Of a stretch of DNA of 64,000 nt, positions 33,731 to 46,100 are shown piece by piece. Origin of the DNA: Enoplolaimus lenunculus (lineage: Eukaryota > Nematoda > Enoplea > Enoplida > Thoracostomopsidae). The stretch spans positions 62,001 to 126,000 of the forward strand of contig JASANG010003113.1 of NCBI GenBank assembly GCA_030248215.1, read 5' to 3'. Numbering within the stretch: position 1 is the stretch's first letter; each line of letters starts with the position of its first letter. Under the pieces are notes generated by a model. It worked only from the letters and a program-made list of their open reading frames with translations, did no database searches and was not told the origin of the DNA. The translations under genes and the position numbers were made by a program.

Positions 33731-36700
33731 CAAAAACTGTACTAAATTGCCAAGTTGACCATTCAGTGCTTGAGAAGATAGAGGTCCTATCACCAACTGG
33801 TAATCGGTGCTACAATCATTTCAGAATATCAACCCAAAATATAAGCGATTGGTTGTGCTTGCTAATTCAACACGTTTTCAAAAAACATTATTTTATAGTT
33901 AATTGCCTGTTTTTTTAATTTAAGTCGAAATTTAAAATTCGATTTCGAAGAATTATGTATTATATTTCGTCGATAAACAAAAGCGGGCATATTATCTAAA
34001 TTTAGGGATGCAATATACTTTACTGTGTCGGACGCCGTCACGCGGCGACATGTCAAGATAACCATCCAAGGTCATATAACAGGATACAACCGGTGATGAA
34101 AAATAACGTAGCCGAAGCCAAAGCCGGAGGTGACGCCAAAATTAGGTAACTGAAATGTATCGGTAAAATGCAGTCGGAAATGGTGCTTTTAGGCATGGTT
34201 TACAAGAACGCCCGATTTTTCTTAAAATTGCACCAAAAGTTAACGCTTAATCTGAGCGATAAAGTACAACTTCAGTAAATGTTTGAAAAATTTGACGAAA
34301 TTCTACTGCGTCGCAACCGGACGTCCATTTTCTACCGGAAGCGGGCCCGCAGGCAGACGTTCATTTATACTCTGCCGTACAAGGAGGGTTAACAGTATTA
34401 AAATTTGGGCAGTTTTACCTGTTTCGCAGTCTGTTAACAACCTAAGAAAATATTTCGAAAGGAATGTCAAATACTGACATTTATTTAGTTTTGACTTGCT
34501 GTTGTTCAAAGTTCTGTAGATTGTAGAACCTAACAGTAGCTCTGGGCAAAACTCTGTCACAACGCAAGGTTATAACCATTTTATTGCACTACTGGGTACT
34601 TATTACCTACTTAATACGTTGGGTCGCGGTAGATAATAAAATATTTTCTAGGTACATTTGTATGCACGTATAAATGACTCGTGTTTATACTACGCTATCG
34701 GCGTGATCAATTACGTTTTAAAACGAGTCAATAGTTGTTTTCAAATTTAAAATCTTTTGACAGGAAAATAAATTAAAAAAAGCGCCAGAACGTAAAATTG
34801 TACAAAACATGCATATAATTCGCAGTTCGATGTCTGTCAATGTTTTTCTGTGTTACTTTCTCCTAGCATTTGGGCGACCAAGTTGCGTCCTATTTCAGAA
34901 AGGTGTCCAGCACAAGACGAATATAGTAGTGCACACAACTCATGTACACCGGCTAGCGAGCGTTAGCCAGTAGTCTCGAAGACAAAGGATCTGGTATAAA
35001 TTAGAATTTAATACGCTCGTTTTCACTTTGACCGCAAAAGTTTCGTTTTAGAATATGCCACAAATTTATGCCAGTAACCAGCTCAACCTTCTGGGAGAGC
35101 CAGAATACGGTTAGGAGCATGCGGTTGAAAAAACAAAGTTACAAGCCGAACTAAAACTTTACCTTACCTGGACACACAATTTTTAGCAGAGCTGTCGAGC
35201 CCTCCTGGACCTTCTCTAGCTACAACCTCGCACGAATTAGGTCTCCAGGTATTTGTCTACCAGCATGACAGCTTTAATCCTTAAACTATTTCCCGAGACC
35301 CAAGGCCGGAGCAGCCACCCCCATACCCCCATTTGTTGGGCCTCCACACCTAAAGGGCCCCCACCCTAACCGGTTGAAACAAAAACCGCCAAAGTTTTAA
35401 AATGTGTGTGGCTTCTCACTCGCTTGTCTTGCGATTTTGAAGGGTTCAACCCTGGACTTTTGGGTGAGCCCACACTGCTGTCTACTCCCGAACTGCCGAG
35501 ACCGTTTCCTCGTAATACAGAAAGTGTTGCAGTTTTAAACACTATGATGCGTGCAAACAAGTATTAATTCAGTAAAGCATAAAAGGCTAAGACATTATTT
35601 GCTCATACTTTTTAGTTCACTTTAACCTTTACAATAATATACTCTAAATTCGAATTCTGCGAAAAATAGTTCCGCATCCATAAAAGGCGATGTGAATATT
35701 TAAATATATGAGTGCTCATGAGTTATTAATTTTGAATTTTTAAATAATACTGGGAATGCGTAGCACGGTATTATTTGTGAAACGTCTGGCACCTGGCAAC
35801 AGTGTTTTAAGGAAAAAATGTAATCTTTATTATTGGTGACGTTTGACAGTTGTGCGTTTATTTATCATTCATATGACACATTTTTGTTGTTAATAGTCTA
35901 AAACAACTATACAGGTCAACAATTTTTATAAGAATGAAACCGCGGGTTTATGTCAAAACAACAAGTTTACATACAGGGACCAGAAACGTACCAAGCTTTA
36001 AAGTAGTCTCTATAAGTCGCGTATTCTAGAATGTTTCGCACCTGCTTACAAGTTGCTAACGAATACCAAGGGTTGGGCGTTCAACTTATTAGCAGAAAGC
36101 AAACGTGGTGGTGAAATTGAAACAAAACGTGTGAACAGAAAGTATTAGAAAAAATTTCACATGATTTTTAAATTGTCTCATGAACACGACGAATACCTGA
36201 GCTTTTGAAAGTAAAAAATTGAAACGGTAATCAATTGTTAACAAATGTAAAGCGAAAACAGTTGTACCGTTCCGTAGTTGTATAAACTAATATTGAAACC
36301 GAATATGTATAAAGTTGAACAGTATTTTTCATAAACGGAAAACTATGACAAAAACTAGTTTAAACTACAGTATTGTTGTAGCTACAGCCAGCTTGCAAAG
36401 GTTTCGTAAATTTTAGATAGTTTGGGCGGGTGATGCATCGCTGAAGTTATGCCGGTTTTACTATAACAACCATGTGAAAATTGTGACATACACATAAGAT
36501 ATGCTATCTCAAGACCGATTCAAAGAAATCAGTTAATTATAATAACGTTTGAAACAAGTATATAAGTGTCCAAGGTTCTGTTTGGATGGATGTAGAAGAG
36601 AAAGGGTATGGGATCGCTTGCCTCGCGCTGAATCTGCAGCCAATTTTGACCAATAATGCAAACCGGAAAAAGAAAAACAAACATCTAAAAGGACACTCTG

Positions 36701-36750
36701 AAAATTATGCAAAAAAGTACTGAGAAATGCGATAGACAATATCGTGATAA
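33731..36750. other. No gene seen
   Basis: AT-rich sequence. Eroded repeat pieces: a Family H-like end near 34010-34080 (ACTTTACTGTGTCGGACGCCGTCACGCGGCG region) and a Family C-like start near 34080-34140 (CAGGATACAACCGG). At 35285-35365 a C-rich stretch (CCCCCATACCCCC) occurs. None of the small frames has a recognisable domain. Confidence 0.4.
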
Positions 36751-36754
36751 GCTT

Positions 36755-36835
36755 TAGCCCTATCGTGTAATGTTTTGTTGCAAGAACTTGCAACTGCATG
36801 TTCCCACAGCAAAAACTTACAGGTGAGACCGGGAC
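36755..36835. repeat. Family G short fragment
   Basis: AGCCCTATCGTGTAATGTTTTG with GCAAGAACTTGCAACTGC and CAGCAAAAACTTACAGGTG resembles the ends of Family G with the centre deleted. Confidence 0.55.
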
Positions 36836-37436
36836 ATTATGGAAGCTATTAAACGCATGCTGGCTGCAGTTGAATTCAAATTTTAGTTCGTACTGAAAAC
36901 CCTTAACGATGCAGTGTTTTTCAAACTAATATTTTTCTAAATTCGAAATATTATAGCGTGACTTTTACTTTCCTTTATACGCTAGCATTTCATCGCAAAC
37001 TATCATAATATCAAGTATAAGCTGAGAACATTGGCGGAACCAGAATTATTTAACGGGGTCTGCCCGGTATATAATAGTAAAACAATCTTACGAGCAGAGA
37101 GGTCTGGACGCCAAACAATTTTTCTACTTCATTTTTGCAAAAACTTAATTTCACCTTCGTTAGGAAAGCCTAGGTCTGGGAGCCCCAATTGTGTCGGCCA
37201 TTGATTGAGAGTGTTGTTTGTGTTCCTTTAGGTTTGACAGTTTTTGAGACTGCTTTTTTGGGTGATATTTGATCGTTGTATATATATGATGACTTTTTTG
37301 AGTGTCGGTCATAGAAAGACTCTTGGTTGTAGTGGCATCCGAGTTCTGAGATATGCAATAGTCAGAAATGAACAACGGGGCTAAAAACTTCAATGTAATG
37401 GCTGTTTGATTTTGGTTGAAATTTGTGACCGGCGTC
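36836..37436. other. No gene seen
   Basis: No exon recognised. The minus-strand frame at 37160-37459 runs into the Family H end at 37437-37463 and has no domain features. Confidence 0.4.
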
Positions 37437-37493
37437 GGGTACAGTAAAGTATAGCGCAACCCTAACTGTTATGTATGTTCAATTGTATTTCTA

Positions 37494-37756
37494 AAGTCCT
37501 AATCACACGTGCAAGTTTTTGCTGCAAGTACTTGCAGCTGCAACTTGCACTTGCAAGCTTTGTCCAAAATACCGTACGAAAATATTTCAGTAAAAGTCAT
37601 ACCTAGAATAATTTAGTTCACATCTGTGAACAATCTTGCAAATTCAATGAATTTATTGCAGTCGCTTTCTCATTGGCTGATGAAAAAATGCAAGTTCTGC
37701 GCGCAATTTGCAGCTGCAAGATCTGACAACAAAACTTGCACGTGTGAATAAAGCTT
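37494..37756. mobile_element. Family G MITE, good copy
   Basis: It starts AGTCCTAATCACACGTGCAAG and ends with the inverted CTTGCACGTGTGAATAAAGCT. It contains TGCTGCAAGTACTTGCAGCTGC and its mirror CAATTTGCAGCTGCAAG. Non-coding. Confidence 0.75.
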
Positions 37757-37882
37757 AAATTTAAATGTTTTATGCTTGTTCCTAAAACACAGGTTTTGTT
37801 AAACCAACAATAAAAATTCACCATAATGCATTAAACAACGTTAAGCGATATCTCAAATTTATGCAGCGTTATCTTGCAGCTA

Positions 37883-38063
37883 CGCTGCAAAAAATGGTGA
37901 GTCAAGTTGACTTTCTCCGAAATAGAAATTCGACTACGCCTGAGTCGAGTTCGACTCACTGTGTCGCACGTTTTATTCTGGCGGAGTCGAATTTGACTCA
38001 GTTTGTGTAGTCCCGGAAAGCCTATATCGGAGAGAGTCAATTTGACTCACGATTTTTACAGTG
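37883..38063. mobile_element. Family D palindromic MITE, copy 3
   Basis: The 181-bp element runs from CGCTGCAAAAAATGGTGAG to the inverted CTCACGATTTTTACAGTG with TA on both sides. The halves mirror each other, as in the copies at 16091, 30064 and 54204. Confidence 0.85.
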
Positions 38064-38435
38064 TACCATTTGTACGTGCTAGATTCGTTAAAAACCTATT
38101 CATGAAACTTGAAACTGCAAGTTGTAGCTGCAAGTTCTCTGTGCTAAACATGCGAACAATGACAACTATAGATCTTATATGGCACACAGTAGTACAGTAC
38201 GTTAGTTATATAACTTTAATATAGAGTCTTTAAGCTAAATCAAATGTAATTAACTGCGTAAATTTTGATACCGAAGCTGAATGTAATTATAAAACGTATA
38301 CAAATACGTTTCCGGCCGAGATTCAACCTATAATTGGTTAAAAGTAAACCGGACCATAGCTCTAAGAAGCATGTGTTTCAATTAAATATATCACTGGACG
38401 CTGATCAATGTAATCATTTGACAGGTCACTAATAT

Positions 38436-38605
38436 CAAGACTGGTAATGTATAGCAAGAGTGTGCAACTGGGTACATTCTGCGTACACAAGAATGTACCC
38501 AGCGCAGTTGCGTTTTTGGCCGACCCCCCTTATTTAGAGGGGGTTTGAAATTTGCACAGAGCGAAAGAAACAGTTGCATACTCTTGCCGTGATCATCCAG
38601 TCTTG
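38436..38605. mobile_element. Family A foldback MITE, short copy
   Basis: The 170-bp, internally deleted copy begins CAAGACTGGTAATG and ends CATCCAGTCTTG. It has the exact 7-bp duplication CTAATAT on both sides (38429-38435 and 38606-38612). It keeps the ACAAGAATGTACCC and CCCCCTTATTTAGAGGGGG motifs. Confidence 0.85.
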
Positions 38606-38980
38606 CTAATATTAACTTATCTGCTTGTTTTAGTATAAGACTTACTGCCGGAAGATTGCTTTTAGCATAAAGGGGCTACTTGGCATATAAGCAGTCAAAT
38701 TTTTTTGTTCTTATTTCGTTTACTTTAAAACGTTTACGCAAACAATTATAAGAATGCATGCAGTCTTTTATTCATGCTATCTGTATAATAGGTAAGCCTT
38801 TATTCATTTTCAGCTAGTTCTTCGTGTCAGCATGATCGTGATAACACCACGTTGTGCTCACAAAGAATTTGAATTATAAGTTTCCGTTTCTTATGCGGGA
38901 CAGCTACTCTTTAAGTTTAAAACATTTATACATTCCATTCATATTTAAAGTTAAGGTTAAGGCTCAATGTTAGGCTTAGG

Positions 38981-39191
38981 GGCCCATGTAAAGATCAGGG
39001 GCGGAACGTTTTTCTGTGGGACTAGAACTGAATAAGCTTAAGCTTTAGACTATTTTTTGCTTGGCTTAGGCTTAGACTTAGGCTTAGGAATAAACACATT
39101 CTTACGTTTAGGCTTAGGCTTAGGCTTAATAGGCTCATACTTAGAAATAAGCTTGTAAAACAATGTTACGCCCCTGTTCTTTACATTCGCC
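38981..39191. mobile_element. Family B MITE inserted into TTAGGC-type sequence
   Basis: The 211-bp element has ends GGCCCATGTAAAGATCAGGG and the inverted TGTTCTTTACATTCGCC. The flanks are GGCTTAGG (38973-38980) and GGCTTAGA (39192-39199). The interior has three separate GGCTTA runs. The target itself belongs to a (TTAGGC)-like stretch (38945-39225), so hexamer DNA was a landing site as well as cargo. Confidence 0.85.
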
Positions 39192-39225
39192 GGCTTAGAA
39201 AAAGGTTTAGGCTTAGCCTTAGGTA

Positions 39226-42200
39226 AGCCTTTTCCGAAACGTTATCCTAAGTCTACTCCTGTAGAGAAAAATTATAAGAGCTCCAAGTTAAGTTTTCTCC
39301 AATTGGTACTGCGGTAATGATTAGTTTTGTAAATACTGTTTTTAACTTTAAAACTGCGCATGTAACAAGAGATAAAATACTTGGCTGTTATGTTATCTTA
39401 ACCGCAAGATAGCATACTTAACCAAATGTAAATCTGGCATCAACTATAACACCTTGTGCCAGCATATCCTTCAGCAGCTGTGTTCAAGCTGAATGCAGAC
39501 ACAATTTAAGCCATTATTTTAGACTCTTGCAAGCCATAGTTTCGTATATATCATTCACAATAAAGCCAAGTTGTTTTAAGTTCGGCTAAGAGTGCTTTTT
39601 TCACTCCGAAAAAGCATATAACAATTTTCCAATAGCTGCAAGCGAAAGGCATCAAAACCAAAAGCCAGTCGAAGTGTATATATTCCTTAACAGCCTACCC
39701 TAAGTTATAGGTTTATTTTAGAAAGTTATGACAAACTTTATTTGTACGATGTCGAAGTGTATTATTGTCAACGAAAGATAAGTTGAACCATTTTACGTTT
39801 GCGAAAAATTTCAGGTTAAAAATTGTTGTACTTTGACCTGCTGAAATCAATTTTAGTTAATAACGAAGTTACAGATTTTGATTTCGCAAGTGAGTTTGCC
39901 GTCGTTAAACACTAGAAGACTGGACCTCTTGGAAAGTGAGAGACTATATTTTCCGTGGGCATTTTCTACAGATTAACACGGAGAATTAAGCTAAATTTGC
40001 AAATTCTACAACCAGCCGCATTTGGGTACAACGCATGAGAATGTGTATGCTTGCATATGCTATTTTTGCACGTCAAGGAAGCTTAAACCAAACTTATGGT
40101 TGCGCTATCCTTTTTAAAAAATTTCAATCTCATGCGCCGCCCGTCACCGTATCGGTATCCTACACAAATTACACTCTACGATACCATACGAAGGGTGACT
40201 TACGGCGACGGACGGGAGCCGTATAGCTCAGCCCTTAACCTTTTAATGGCGTAAATTTTACGATACGTATACTCAGCTGAATAAAGGAGTTTGAGCAAAT
40301 ATTGCTGAAAGAAACACTGCTAATAAACCAATTTCAATCATCAAATTTATGAGTTGCAGAAATTCATCCAAAATTGTCCGCACCGCCAAAAGCTTGCAAT
40401 AAGCGTTCAAATTGCAGATGCGAAAGGTTAATTGCGAAACTCACACAAAAATATTGTCTTAAAGGTTGCGCCTGATTAGCTATACGTATATATATGAAAA
40501 AACGTGTCGCGCTAGGCAAATGATATCGGCTACCGGGCGGCATACCACATAGAGTCATAAATCACTGTAATATTGAATATGGTCAGAACACCTCAGAACT
40601 ACCCAACCACCATCACTTTTTAAGTTTTAAGTCATATTTTGGTCGACCAGTTTTATCGGGTTTTCTCGTTAATGAGTTGGTTTTTTTTTTCTGTGGCATT
40701 TATTTCAGAACTAAAAAATAACAATTATTCTAAATCGACTAAGTAATCGCTGTAAGGGATTAAACAAATTTACATCCGCTTGATTTCTGTTATGATTCCG
40801 GGTTTGAGATTAAAACATCTGTGCGTTGAACGCAATGGCGAAACCTGTGTGATGACAGGTGATGTCTAGTCTCACTCGTCGTCTTTAATAGCACAAAATA
40901 CTGTTGAAGCTCTCTGAATGTAATTATTAGTCAATACGAACACAGACAGGTATTTTTTACATCGAATGAACAATAATTGCACTGTAATAGTTGAAAAACT
41001 TATATCCTGCTTCAATTCTCTTGTATACCAAGTTTTAAGTTTAATATCGACTAATTCAACAAGGTATAAAAACCGGAAGAGGACGTAGAGTGTTCCCAAA
41101 GTTATAATGTAAACGGAAGTAGACCTTTGTATTTTTAGTCAGCGATGAAAGCAGCTTTTCTAACCCTGATAGCAGTGTAATAAAAGTATAAACCCTAGAT
41201 TTTCAACCGGTAGAGTTTTTTCGTCAACGAGAGTTGGTCCGCTCAGGCATCGCGGTCGAAAAGGTAAAGACAATTATTTAAACTCGAATGAGTAATTGCA
41301 ATAAGAATTGGAAAATTTATGTTCTGGTTGGTTCTAGTAGAAACCAGGTTTCGTTTATATCAACTAACTAATTAGACGAGGAATTTCAACAGGAATAAGC
41401 TAGTAAACATTACCACCGGTTAGCTGTTGAAGTAAAACAGAAGCCGGTGTTGAAAACAGCAGCGTCAATGGTTTTGAAAGAACTGTTACTAATCGGTATA
41501 TAGCAAACAATTAATCTTGTTTTAGTAGTACTCGTTGACTTTAGCCTTTAAGCTATTAAGAATGTTTAAAATTTAAATTAAGATCTTTCAAAAGCTACAA
41601 CTGATATATTATGTTTAGATAATTACGGGTACAACTGTTCACAACGTCACTCTAAGCACATTTACTTTGAACCTTTTATACATCAAAAAATGGTTGGAAA
41701 TCAATTGAAACCTGAGCAATTTTCAAGATTTTACTTTCCGTATAATTTGATGATTAATATTTATGCTTCATAAGCTGAGAGGAAAGAATTGTGCAACAAC
41801 CATAATGAAGCTGCAAGGCAGGAATTATGCAACGAACAAAATTGCAGTGTTTGTTAAGTTACTAAAATACGCAAAACTGCTTTTATTTCACAATTCGAAA
41901 TAAAATCGTTTTCGGTTCACATAGCCACATTCCTAGAGAAATACCGATATCTGGCAAATATCCGGATAAACATCCAGCTAGAACAGCCGGATATTACGTA
42001 TAAAGAATTATCTTCAGTCAACATTATAGTCGTACCCGCACAAACATCAACAGTAACCAATGTTTCAGGTTGATTATTTGGGTTCTGACTATAACTGAAC
42101 CTCACTGTTGTCTAAACTTATAAAACACGTAAACATTTTACCATTTTCCATACAACTTTACCACAAGTAAATCTACTTAAAATTGAGCCGTTTTGTTTTT

Positions 42201-43130
42201 ATTGTTATTTTTTGTTTTCGGCAACCAAACTTACAAAATCACTTTTGTCTCGCGATTTTTTTAAAACGGATTAGCAGCCTCCGCGTATCGCGATATTTAT
42301 TGCACAGCTTGAACTGGAACACCCAACAAAATGGTTATAAATTAATGTGTGAGCGCATATATTTCGAACTGCAATACTGTAATTTCTAGTTTATTAGCTC
42401 GTGCCCGCTCACACAATGTTGCCTTGTTACACCCCGTGTCAAAAGTTAATTAATACGTTGTGAATCATGCGTAAATTTATGAATTTGACCCTATCGAGTA
42501 AATTGAGCTATTGAAACATGCGCTTTTGCAGTGCAGTAAAACCGTTGTTAAAAATTGTTAATTTTTTACTTTTAGTTGATTTTGTTCCAACCGCATCGGT
42601 CTTAAATATGGCCGCAAAACGTTATAAAATTCAAAGGCCAGATGAATAAAAATGTTTCATTAATGATTTGTGCGATAAGTATTCAGAATTTGTTAGCTCA
42701 TAAAACGGTGTCAGAAAGCAATGTTTGCAAGAAAACAGTCAAGAACTCACAAAATATTGGTGCAAAGAATTATTAAAGTTTATACTATTTGATGATATTT
42801 TTAGGCAACTTTTTTCTGTAAAAGGTAAATAAAACTATGGTTTCCTACAGTTTTATGCACGGTATTAAATAAAGGCAAGAGGCAAAATCGGAAATTTCTG
42901 AAACTACAATCTGTCGCTATATAGGTCAAACGCAATTTTAGTACTAAGTAAATATTTATACAAAATAGTTTATTTTTATCCCTGTATGACCTGTATGAAC
43001 ACTTGCAATCATCGGTGATGAATGCACTTGAATGTTTTCAGAATAAAATCATTTATCTTTAGTATGGACAATTTTTAACCAGCGAGATATCCATAGTGCA
43101 ACGCTATGAGTTAATTAAGTAAACAAAAAT
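39226..43130. other. No gene seen; upstream flank of the receptor gene
   Basis: About 3.9 kb of AT-rich DNA. Recognisable pieces are a Family H relative at 40130-40225 (GCCGCCCGTCACCGTATCGG mirrored by TTACGGCGACGGACGG) and a hAT-like fragment at 41940-42000. The promoter and 5' UTR of the channel gene should lie at the right end, but I see no convincing TATA or initiator element. Confidence 0.4.
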
Positions 43131-46100
43131 ATGGTGATACTGTTAATGGTATTGATGTGGCATGCATTTGGCGTATTTGCGAAAGTAATTACAGCTTATT
43201 CTGAACAAACTCAGGTTCAAAGTATACACGGACTCAAGCCTATTCATCATGACATAGACGGTAAGATTATAAACGTTCTGCTTTAGATTTGCTGGTACAG
43301 TTCGATGTTTTCTACCATTCACTGATGCTAAACAGAAACCTCCTTGCTATGAAAACCACGCTTGCCTTAAGCGCCATCTCAACGCACTTGTCTTCCGTGT
43401 TAACGTTGCAATATTGGGCTAATCAATAGAACAGGGTAGTAACAGTAGTATAAGTATATTTGAAAGCTTAAACATAAGCCGAAGCCCAGCCGGAAAAATG
43501 AGTAAATTCCTAAGCTTAAGCCTCACATTGACGCAAATTTTGAAGCGCTCAAAACTGCACGAAACACTTTATTATATATATTTCGGTTCAGATCCGATTA
43601 ATCGTTATGGTTGGCATTCCAGCTTTCTTGAGTATGTCGTAGCGGGCGGTGAGTATAAATTACACATAAATTACGTAACAAGGACGAATAATCCAGGGAG
43701 GAGGGCGGGGGGATGCATTCCCCCACCGGCTGCCGAGTGTAAGTTTTTTCTTGGTTAAACCAACGTAAGCTATAATGGCACTTATGGGGATTTTTAAAAA
43801 TACGGGAAAAAACATAAAATTTCTTCGTTCTCGTAACAACCAAGTATTATAGGCTAGAAATTTATGCATCATCCGCTTTAATGAGTGCATCTTCTCTACT
43901 TTGAGGTTCCTCTCGTTAGCAATTCATTCATATATATGCGTAAAAATATGAATGAACATGTGCCAAAACTTAACCTTTTCCCCTTGTACATCTCCCAACC
44001 TGGAATTTCTGGATCAGCCACTGTTGCAAAAAACAACACACAATTTTTTCATGGTGATTGTGGCGGGTGGCATATGTAGAACTTGGGTTTAACACCGATT
44101 AAGGTTTGTGGATCGCAAATATTTGTAGGTCGGCCCATGTAAAGATCAGTGGCGGAACGTTTTTCTGTTGGACTAGAAAAGGGTAAGCTTAAAGCATTAG
44201 ACTAATTTTTTTGCTTGCCTTAGGTTTAGGCTTAGGCTTAGACTTAGGCTTAGGCTTAGACTTGGGCTTAGGAATATGCTTATTCTTAATACGCATAGGC
44301 TTAGGCTTAGGCATATGCTTACTGTTCCGCCCCTGTTCTTTACATTGGCCTGTAGATCTATGTTATGTTTTGGAATTTGACGAATTTTCTACTTTAGAAG
44401 ACGTCTTGGAATATGAACGTTTATGCTCAAGTCTTTTGTTGCACTACGACAAATATCGAGTACCGGTACAGTCAAAAACCAAACCAGTAAACGTTACAGT
44501 TTACATGTGGCCATACGATATTCTCTATGTCGTGAGTGGGTTGTTTTTTCGTAATAATATACCACATTTCTTAATAGTCTTGCTATCAATTTCAAGCATA
44601 GACTCGGCCAGTATCGTAGCCAGCAAGGGACCAAGAGCTCATTACCTTAGAAAATTTTGCCCCCGCCTCTACAAATATTTCAATTGGATGCCGACCATTG
44701 TAGTAGGTTGTGCTGGCTACGGGCATGGAGTTCTGGTACAGGTACTTACTTGTTTATACTTTTTCACAAGTGTCTACTCACACTTTACTAGACTGCATAT
44801 TGCAGTAAATCTTATGAATTGGTGTAGGCTATGGTTTTGTCTTAAACTTATTCTTACGCCAGCTGCAAGAATTATAAATGAAACAGTGTAACGTGGGAGT
44901 AGCAGACCGCTGGTTCGGATTGAAAGACAACCCCAACACTGCTCAATCGCTTAATTATACAGTGATTCCTATTGACACTGAACTTGTTGCGTTGTAATAA
45001 ACAATAGCTCAAAATTTCTCAGTAGACAGCAAAATTTTGCCTTTTAAACCATTAGAAATACTGCAGTAAAAGTACCAACGACATATTTATCAACCATCGT
45101 CTGACGCTTACGTTTCGGACCTGACTGGTCCGAAGCGGTCCAAACTATGGACCGGCTGTGGCTCGACGGGAACGAAATGGACCACAGCATTCAACATACC
45201 GGAAGCAATCACAGCCTTGAACAGACCTGACCACTGAGCAATTTTGGACCGGTTTGACCCGGTCGACATCGATACGGTACACCGTGTGTGGTCGATTGGA
45301 AGAGTTTACAAAAGAATTATTACAGGGGTTCATCGAAATGCGACAGTCATATCTATCAGAAATTCACGTATTTTTATACACTTTTGATACCGAACTGTTT
45401 GTTTAAAGCATCTGTTAACGTTTAGTCATTGATTTTAGCGTGAAGCCAAAAGCAGCATCAAAATTGCTGGATGGCTCGATCTGGTATGTATTTATCATGA
45501 TATGGTTTTTAGATCGCTTTGAAATTCAGCTATCAAACAACATATTTTTTTCACACAATTTGGGTACACAATGTTTTTGGCTAAAAAAAGTTCCTGAAAA
45601 AGAAAACAAATAAATACCTAACACTAAAATGAAACAATGAAAATCTTTAGTTTAAAAGAAGACAGTTTGGTTTTTGTGCACATTTTTTCTCACAGACCTA
45701 GGCTTAGGTTGTGGATAAATCTTAGGCTTAGGTTTAGCAAAAGATTTATCTTTTCTTAAACCTATGCCTAGGTTCGAACCTTAAATGTATTGTAGGAAAC
45801 GTACACGAGCCGATTCTCATGTAAAGTCCACTAAAATGAACATAGATTACAAGTTTGATAATTCCTAACTACTGTTCGGTTTTTAGAACACACTCAACAC
45901 AGCAGGAAACGCTGCACTTCAGGAGTTTTATATTTTAATAACTGGGTAATGTACGCATTGCACATCAGAGCATAAACTCGCTCAAGTTAAACAATAGTCA
46001 GTAGTACAGCATTAATGAATAGGCTCTTGTATACTTCCCTACGTCTTTAGAGTAATGCTTAGATTTAGGCGAGTCGAATCGGACTCTGGCGGAGTCGAAC

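Noticed and set aside
44211-44397. N-terminal LGLGLDLGLG extension of the receptor exon 2 frame
   Set aside because: It translates the hexamer array of the Family B MITE in intron 1. The true exon begins after the AG at 44396-44397, where the phase fits exon 1.
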